Assembly: GCA_016190375.1 (NCBI GenBank)
Contig: JACPQR010000033.1
Span: 1 to 41,750, forward strand
Length of the DNA: 41,750 bases
Direction: 5' to 3'
Source of the DNA: Deltaproteobacteria bacterium
GTDB lineage: Bacteria; Myxococcota_A; Polyangia; JACPQR01
Shown: positions 37,857 to 41,750 of the stretch, piece by piece
Numbering within the stretch: position 1 is the first letter of the stretch
How the letters are laid out: each line of letters begins with the position of its first letter
Made by a program: the position numbers and the translations under genes
Notes under the pieces: generated by a model
Database searches by the model: none
Told to the model about the DNA's origin: nothing
What the model saw: only the letters and a program-made list of their open reading frames with translations

Positions 37857-39311
37857 GTGAAGTGGGAGGTCTCCATCCCGGCCGCGAAGGGCCGAACGGC
37901 CCCGGCTACCGTCTCCGTCGAGGCGGAGAACTGGCTCGCTGCGCTGAAGGCGGGCCTGTCGCGCAGCGGCGAGAAGGGAGGTCTGGCCTCCTCGTTCCAG
38001 TGCGACATCCGTGAGGATCATTCGGTCCGGGTCACGGACTTCGAGCGGCGATGCGTCTACCTCCTGCGTCCGGTCGGAGACGGCTCCGCCGCGGCGCCCT
38101 CGCGATCGAGCCAGGCTGTCGTCGAGGAGAGGTCCTTCACACCGGCCAAGGCCAGGAGCGTGGCGATCCCGGCCGACGTCGTGCCCCACAGGCCGTCGTC
38201 GAAGCCCTCGCAGCAGGTCGTCACGGCGCCGCCGGTGGCGACTCCTCCCGCTCCGCCACGAGCGACCGCGCGCAAATCGGCCGCGGCGCCCGCCACCAGA
38301 CCGGTGCCGTCGCCGCCCCCGGCCGCTCAGGCCGCGAGGGCTCCGACGGGTCCGACGCTGCCGACGCACCAGATCTTCGCACGCCGGGACGAGAACCCCG
38401 ACGCGGGGAATCCCCTCACCTATCGAGACCGGCTCTTTTCGGTTCCGGTGGGGACGAAGGCCGAGGATGCGGTCGTCCTGCTCAGGTACTATTTCGGCGA
38501 GATCCAGCTCGAGATCGCGCCGAACCCTCCGGGCAAGTTCATCAACCTCGCGGTGTTCGACCACGCTTTCCGCGGGCGACCGGAACGTCCCGCGATAGCG
38601 GCGCTGTCCTGGAAGGACTGGCGTGGCGCCGATCCCGAGATCACCTTCCCGGCTGCGGTTCCGGTGCCCAAGTCTCCGACGCCCGCGCGCGGCGTCGTCG
38701 CGGTGACGCCGGTCGAGCGCCGCCGGCGCTCCTCCCACGAGATCCCCGCCGTGGACGCGGGAACCGACGAGCGTCTCGCCGAGGTCTTCGACGCGATGCA
38801 GGACCTCTTCCTGCAGGGGACCCAGCGCGACGCGGCGGCCTTCGCGCTCGACCTGGCGATGCAGAAGATCGAGTGCGAGGCAGGGTCGACGGTGCTCTCC
38901 GACATCGATCGTGGCGACCTTTTCTTCGCCGCAGTTCGCGGACCGGCCAGCGAGCGCTTGCTGGGCGTGCGCCTGGAGACCGGAGTCGGGATCGTGGGGG
39001 CTGCCGCGAAGATCGGCGAGACCATCGCGATCACGGACGTGACGAAGGACGCGCGGTTCTACGCCGACTTCGACAAGATGACGGGCTTCGTGACCAGGAC
39101 GCTCCTGTGCGCTCCGCTCGACTTCGAAGGGCGCGCGCTCGGAGCGATCGAGCTGCTCAACAAGAAGGGCGGCGCCTTCAACCAAGGCGACATCAACGTC
39201 CTGTCCTACATCGCCGAGAACCTCGGCAACTTCGTCGCGACCGCGCTGCCGGACTCGGACGAGCCGCCCACCGTCGAGCCCGACGGGGGCGCCAGGCCCA
39301 AGACCCGCTAG
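37857..39311 (+). CDS. GAF-domain protein, possible signalling regulator
   Basis: A 484-residue cytoplasmic protein starting at GTG 37857. Residues 1-75 (WEVSIPAAKGRTAPATVSVEAENWLAALKAGL...) form an N-terminal domain that I associate with myxobacterial GAF proteins; its role is unknown. A Pro/Ala-rich linker follows, then a small domain (about 175-260) and a GAF domain (about 310-470; ALDLAMQKIECEAGSTVLSDI, LLCAPLDFEGRALGAIELLNKK). GAF domains bind small ligands or proteins. No output domain follows, so it may act by protein contact. Its stop shares the CTAG palindrome with the stop of the convergent kinase gene. Confidence 0.85.
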   Translation: MKWEVSIPAAKGRTAPATVSVEAENWLAALKAGLSRSGEKGGLASSFQCDIREDHSVRVTDFERRCVYLLRPVGDGSAAAPSRSSQAVVEERSFTPAKARSVAIPADVVPHRPSSKPSQQVVTAPPVATPPAPPRATARKSAAAPATRPVPSPPPAAQAARAPTGPTLPTHQIFARRDENPDAGNPLTYRDRLFSVPVGTKAEDAVVLLRYYFGEIQLEIAPNPPGKFINLAVFDHAFRGRPERPAIAALSWKDWRGADPEITFPAAVPVPKSPTPARGVVAVTPVERRRRSSHEIPAVDAGTDERLAEVFDAMQDLFLQGTQRDAAAFALDLAMQKIECEAGSTVLSDIDRGDLFFAAVRGPASERLLGVRLETGVGIVGAAAKIGETIAITDVTKDARFYADFDKMTGFVTRTLLCAPLDFEGRALGAIELLNKKGGAFNQGDINVLSYIAENLGNFVATALPDSDEPPTVEPDGGARPKTR

Positions 39312-41581
39312 TCCGGGGCGATCTGGTCACGCCTCAGCCTCACCGTCCTCGAGACGACCTTTCCCGCTCGGATCCGGACGACCAGCGACGCGCTCCTTCC
39401 GTACCTCTCGTTGATGACCCTGATTCGATGATCGCCCGGCTCGAGGCCGTATCCGATCAGGGGCGTCGAGTCCGCGACGCGCACGCCGTCGATCTCCACC
39501 CAGCCCGGAGGGCGAGAGGCGATGCGTAGCCGTCCGAGGCGAGCTCGCGAGCGACCTTTCTCTTCCGACTGGGGCGACGGAGCGCCCGCGTCTTGCGCCC
39601 CAACGGGCGGGGCAACGGGCGGGGCAGGAGTCGTTGCGACGGGGACCGCGGCTGCCGTGACGCCGGCGGTTGGCGCCGGGTGGCCCCCGAGGTCGGTCTC
39701 CGTTCTCGGGCTGGATCCGCCGGGGCTCGCTGGCGATGGAGGAGCGGACGGTGGCGGAGTGTCGCGCGGCCAGAGCACGACCACCAGCAAGGCCGCAACG
39801 ACGGCCGCAGCGACGGAGAGGCCGAGGAAGAAGATCGGGATCGCACGCGATGGCGCGACCGCCTCCACGCCCGCTGCAGCCAGCGGCGCCCTGCCGTCGA
39901 GGAGCTGCGGAACGACCGGTCCGGCATCGGTGTCCGGAGCCGGAGCGGAGCCCACGACGCCGGAGGTCGGGCCCGGCGTCAGGTCCAGGCGCTTCGACTC
40001 GGGAACCGTCGGGGGTGGAGGCGCCTCGTCGAAGGGAGCGAGATCGGTCACAGGGGCAGAGGGCGTGACGGACGGGGCCTGTAGCAGCGCAAGGGCGGAC
40101 ATTCGCGAGATGTCGGGGTCCACGGCGCTCTCCAGCTCGGCGAGCGAGCGCTTGTCGACGATCGTCGGCTCGGACGAGAACTCGCAGGTCGCAGTGTCCG
40201 CCTCGCTCGGATCGGAGAGCGTGTCGTGCGTCACGGCCTCGGCGTCGGGCCACAGGACGGGAACGAGAGGCTGGCCGACCGCCGCGAAGGGCCCCTGCAG
40301 CGTGGAGTCCCGCCTGACCGGCGAGCCGCTCGAGATGTCATCGGGTGATTGCCCGCCGAGGACCGAGCCCGCACCTGGCGGTTCGGAGGCGAGGAGGCTC
40401 GCGTCCACGGGGCGAAGCACGCCTGGCGCACCGAGCCCGAGCAGGGAGCCGGAGCCGGGAAGTGGCCTCCAGGCCGCCGGCTCGACGGCGCTGGCCGCCG
40501 CCCCGCCGTCCGGAACGGGCAGCGGCGTCGCTTGCACCGGCGGCCGGCGGATGGGCGACGACGACGAAGGGCTGACGGATCGACCAGCCTGGATCAGCTC
40601 GTCGAGCCTGCGTCCGTCCACCTCCCCAAGCCGGGTCACGGTCTGGGCGTCCTGCTCCTCGAGGGCCGCCTGCACGAAGCCCGCGATCTGTGGCGTTCCG
40701 ATCTGCTGGCCTCGTTCGGCGACGATCGACTCGAGCGCCCTGGCCATCTGCGCTGCCGTCGCGAACCGGTCGACGGGGTTGCGCGCGAGCGAGCGAATCA
40801 CCACCTCCTCGAGCGCCGCGGGGATCGCCGGCCTCAGGAGCGACGGTGGCTGCGCGGTCTCGCGCGTGATGGCGGTGAGCGTCGCCGGCTCGGAGTCGCG
40901 CTCGAATGGGCGCACGCCCGTCAGCGCCTCGTACAGCAGACAGCCCACGCTGAAGATGTCGCTGCGAGGGGTGACCGAGAGCCCGAGGACCTGCTCGGGC
41001 GACGCGTAGACGAGCTTGCCCATGATCGTCGTCCCGTGCTTGGTGATCCTCGCGCGGGCGTGGGCTCTCGCGACGCCGAAGTCGATGAGCTTCACCCCGC
41101 CCTCGAGCGAGAGCAGCACGTTCGATGGCGAGACGTCGCGGTGCACGACGCAAAGCGGCACGCCGTCCACGGTGAGGCCATGGGCGTGGTCGAGACCCCT
41201 GCAGACGCCCGCGACGACCATGGCGGCGATTCCGATCGGCACCTCGGCTCCGCTCGACCACAGCGTGCGCTCGATTCGCCGGAGGTCGGCGCCCTGCGTG
41301 TGCTCCATGGCGATGTAGTAGTCGCCGTCCACGTCGCCGAGCTCGAAGACCTGGACCACGTTCGGATGCGACAGGAGCGCCGTCAGACGCGCCTCCTCGA
41401 GGAAGCGCGCCACGATCTCGGGATCGCCCGTCAGCTCGGGGAGCAGCCTCTTGATGACGACGCGCTTGGTGAACTCGGCGGGGCCGGCGATCTCGGCCAG
41501 AAAGATCTCCGCCATCCCCCCGCTGCCGAGCCGCTCGACGAGGTGATAGCGACCGAAGCTCGCCCCGAACGCCTCCGACAA
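39308..41581 (-). CDS. Membrane-anchored Ser/Thr kinase with C-terminal PEGA-like domain
   Basis: A 757-residue protein if started at TTG 41581. The kinase domain (about 10-290) is complete: LGSGGMAEIFLA, VVIKRLLPE (Lys44), VVHRDVSPSN (HRD at 147-149), LIDFGVARA, YASPEQV. The long middle is Pro/Ser-rich and disordered. One membrane helix (IPIFFLGLSVAAAVVAALLV) lies near residue 600, and a PEGA-like beta domain (GRLRIASRPPGWVEIDGVRVADSTP) ends the chain outside. ATG 41668 is also in frame but would overlap the end of the upstream gene by 41 bases through A/T-ending codons and the promoter below, so I prefer TTG. Confidence 0.92.
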   Translation of the reverse strand: MSEAFGASFGRYHLVERLGSGGMAEIFLAEIAGPAEFTKRVVIKRLLPELTGDPEIVARFLEEARLTALLSHPNVVQVFELGDVDGDYYIAMEHTQGADLRRIERTLWSSGAEVPIGIAAMVVAGVCRGLDHAHGLTVDGVPLCVVHRDVSPSNVLLSLEGGVKLIDFGVARAHARARITKHGTTIMGKLVYASPEQVLGLSVTPRSDIFSVGCLLYEALTGVRPFERDSEPATLTAITRETAQPPSLLRPAIPAALEEVVIRSLARNPVDRFATAAQMARALESIVAERGQQIGTPQIAGFVQAALEEQDAQTVTRLGEVDGRRLDELIQAGRSVSPSSSSPIRRPPVQATPLPVPDGGAAASAVEPAAWRPLPGSGSLLGLGAPGVLRPVDASLLASEPPGAGSVLGGQSPDDISSGSPVRRDSTLQGPFAAVGQPLVPVLWPDAEAVTHDTLSDPSEADTATCEFSSEPTIVDKRSLAELESAVDPDISRMSALALLQAPSVTPSAPVTDLAPFDEAPPPPTVPESKRLDLTPGPTSGVVGSAPAPDTDAGPVVPQLLDGRAPLAAAGVEAVAPSRAIPIFFLGLSVAAAVVAALLVVVLWPRDTPPPSAPPSPASPGGSSPRTETDLGGHPAPTAGVTAAAVPVATTPAPPVAPPVGAQDAGAPSPQSEEKGRSRARLGRLRIASRPPGWVEIDGVRVADSTPLIGYGLEPGDHRIRVINERYGRSASLVVRIRAGKVVSRTVRLRRDQIAPD

Positions 41582-41620
41582 TGGGCTGTCATTGTAGGCA
41601 GATCCTGGAACTGCAGGCAA
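41578..41620 (-). promoter_or_regulatory. Promoter and dyad before the kinase gene
   Basis: On the minus strand TTGCCT (41615-41620), 18 bases, then TACAAT (41591-41596, five of six). The dyad ACAATG-N6-CATTGT at 41578-41595 overlaps the -10 box and the TTG start. Transcription would start near 41584, making the message nearly leaderless. Confidence 0.4.
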
Positions 41621-41627
41621 AGCCGGG

Positions 41628-41750
41628 CTATCGCAGCCGCTCGGCGGCGAGCGCGAGCGTCCTTGCATGCTCGGGGATGTCCTCGAGGAAGCACCTGCGC
41701 CAGCGCGGCTCCTCGATCCCGGAGGCGCGGTGCACGAGACGCTCCTTCGC
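41628..41750 (-). CDS. C-terminal end of a gene cut by the right edge
   Basis: The last 40 residues of a minus-strand frame run from the window edge to TAG 41628: AKERLVHRASGIEEPRWRRC, then FLEDIPEHARTLALAAERLR. The codons are strongly G/C-ending and the composition is clearly that of a real protein. The FLEDIPEHARTLALA ending recalls the tails of large TPR-containing regulators and kinases in myxobacteria, which is inference from memory. It lies 46 bases upstream of the kinase gene on the same strand. Confidence 0.65.
   Translation of the reverse strand, partial: AKERLVHRASGIEEPRWRRCFLEDIPEHARTLALAAERLR

Overview
The window is high-GC DNA, densely coded on both strands, and many neighbouring genes share 4-base ATGA or GTGA overlaps. 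Gene content points to a predatory-type delta-proteobacterial lineage, most likely Myxococcota. It has two Hanks-type kinases (one with a C-terminal PEGA-like domain), a GAF protein with a lineage-typical N-terminus, a sigma-54 response regulator, Asp/Pro-linker lipoproteins, a lipoprotein with P domains and Cys/Asp repeats, and three type II toxin-antitoxin modules. This is inference from gene families; no rRNA or tRNA is present to confirm it.

Layout. 1-7320: a small secreted membrane protein; a NarK/NNP-type anion transporter with a sigma-54-like promoter and a perfect palindrome upstream; a convergent NtrB/NtrC-like histidine kinase and regulator; and a beta-helix lipoprotein. 7324-17147 (minus): one tight seven-gene operon, iolB-iolC-iolD-iolE followed by a binding protein, a fused permease and an ATPase of the AfuABC/FbpABC class. 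This suggests a self-contained cyclitol uptake and catabolism unit, although iolG and iolA are not in the window. 17150-18813 (minus): two toxin-antitoxin operons, each followed by a copy of the same 69-bp element; the RelE-like toxin is frameshifted. 18832-25971: three large surface lipoproteins, two of them built from unusual repeats. 26066-26650: a Phd-YoeB module.

26670-29497 (minus): a 49-residue membrane microprotein, a kinase whose HRD motif reads HRG, and an inositol-monophosphatase-family enzyme, all behind a plausible sigma-70 promoter. 29553-29766: a 107-bp tandem duplication. Then a secreted double-SRPBCC protein, a repeat-rich intergenic region, an acyl-CoA synthetase, uvrA, pdxA, an orphan OmpR-type regulator with a degenerate receiver, a GAF protein, a membrane Ser/Thr kinase and the end of one more gene.

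The points most worth a second look are: the inositol operon with an AfuABC-like transporter; the 69-bp element behind each toxin-antitoxin operon; the two repeat-built lipoproteins; the microprotein/HRG-kinase/phosphatase operon; and the sigma-54 promoter with palindrome between the two-component system and the NNP transporter. All functional statements are from reading the sequence; no searches were run.
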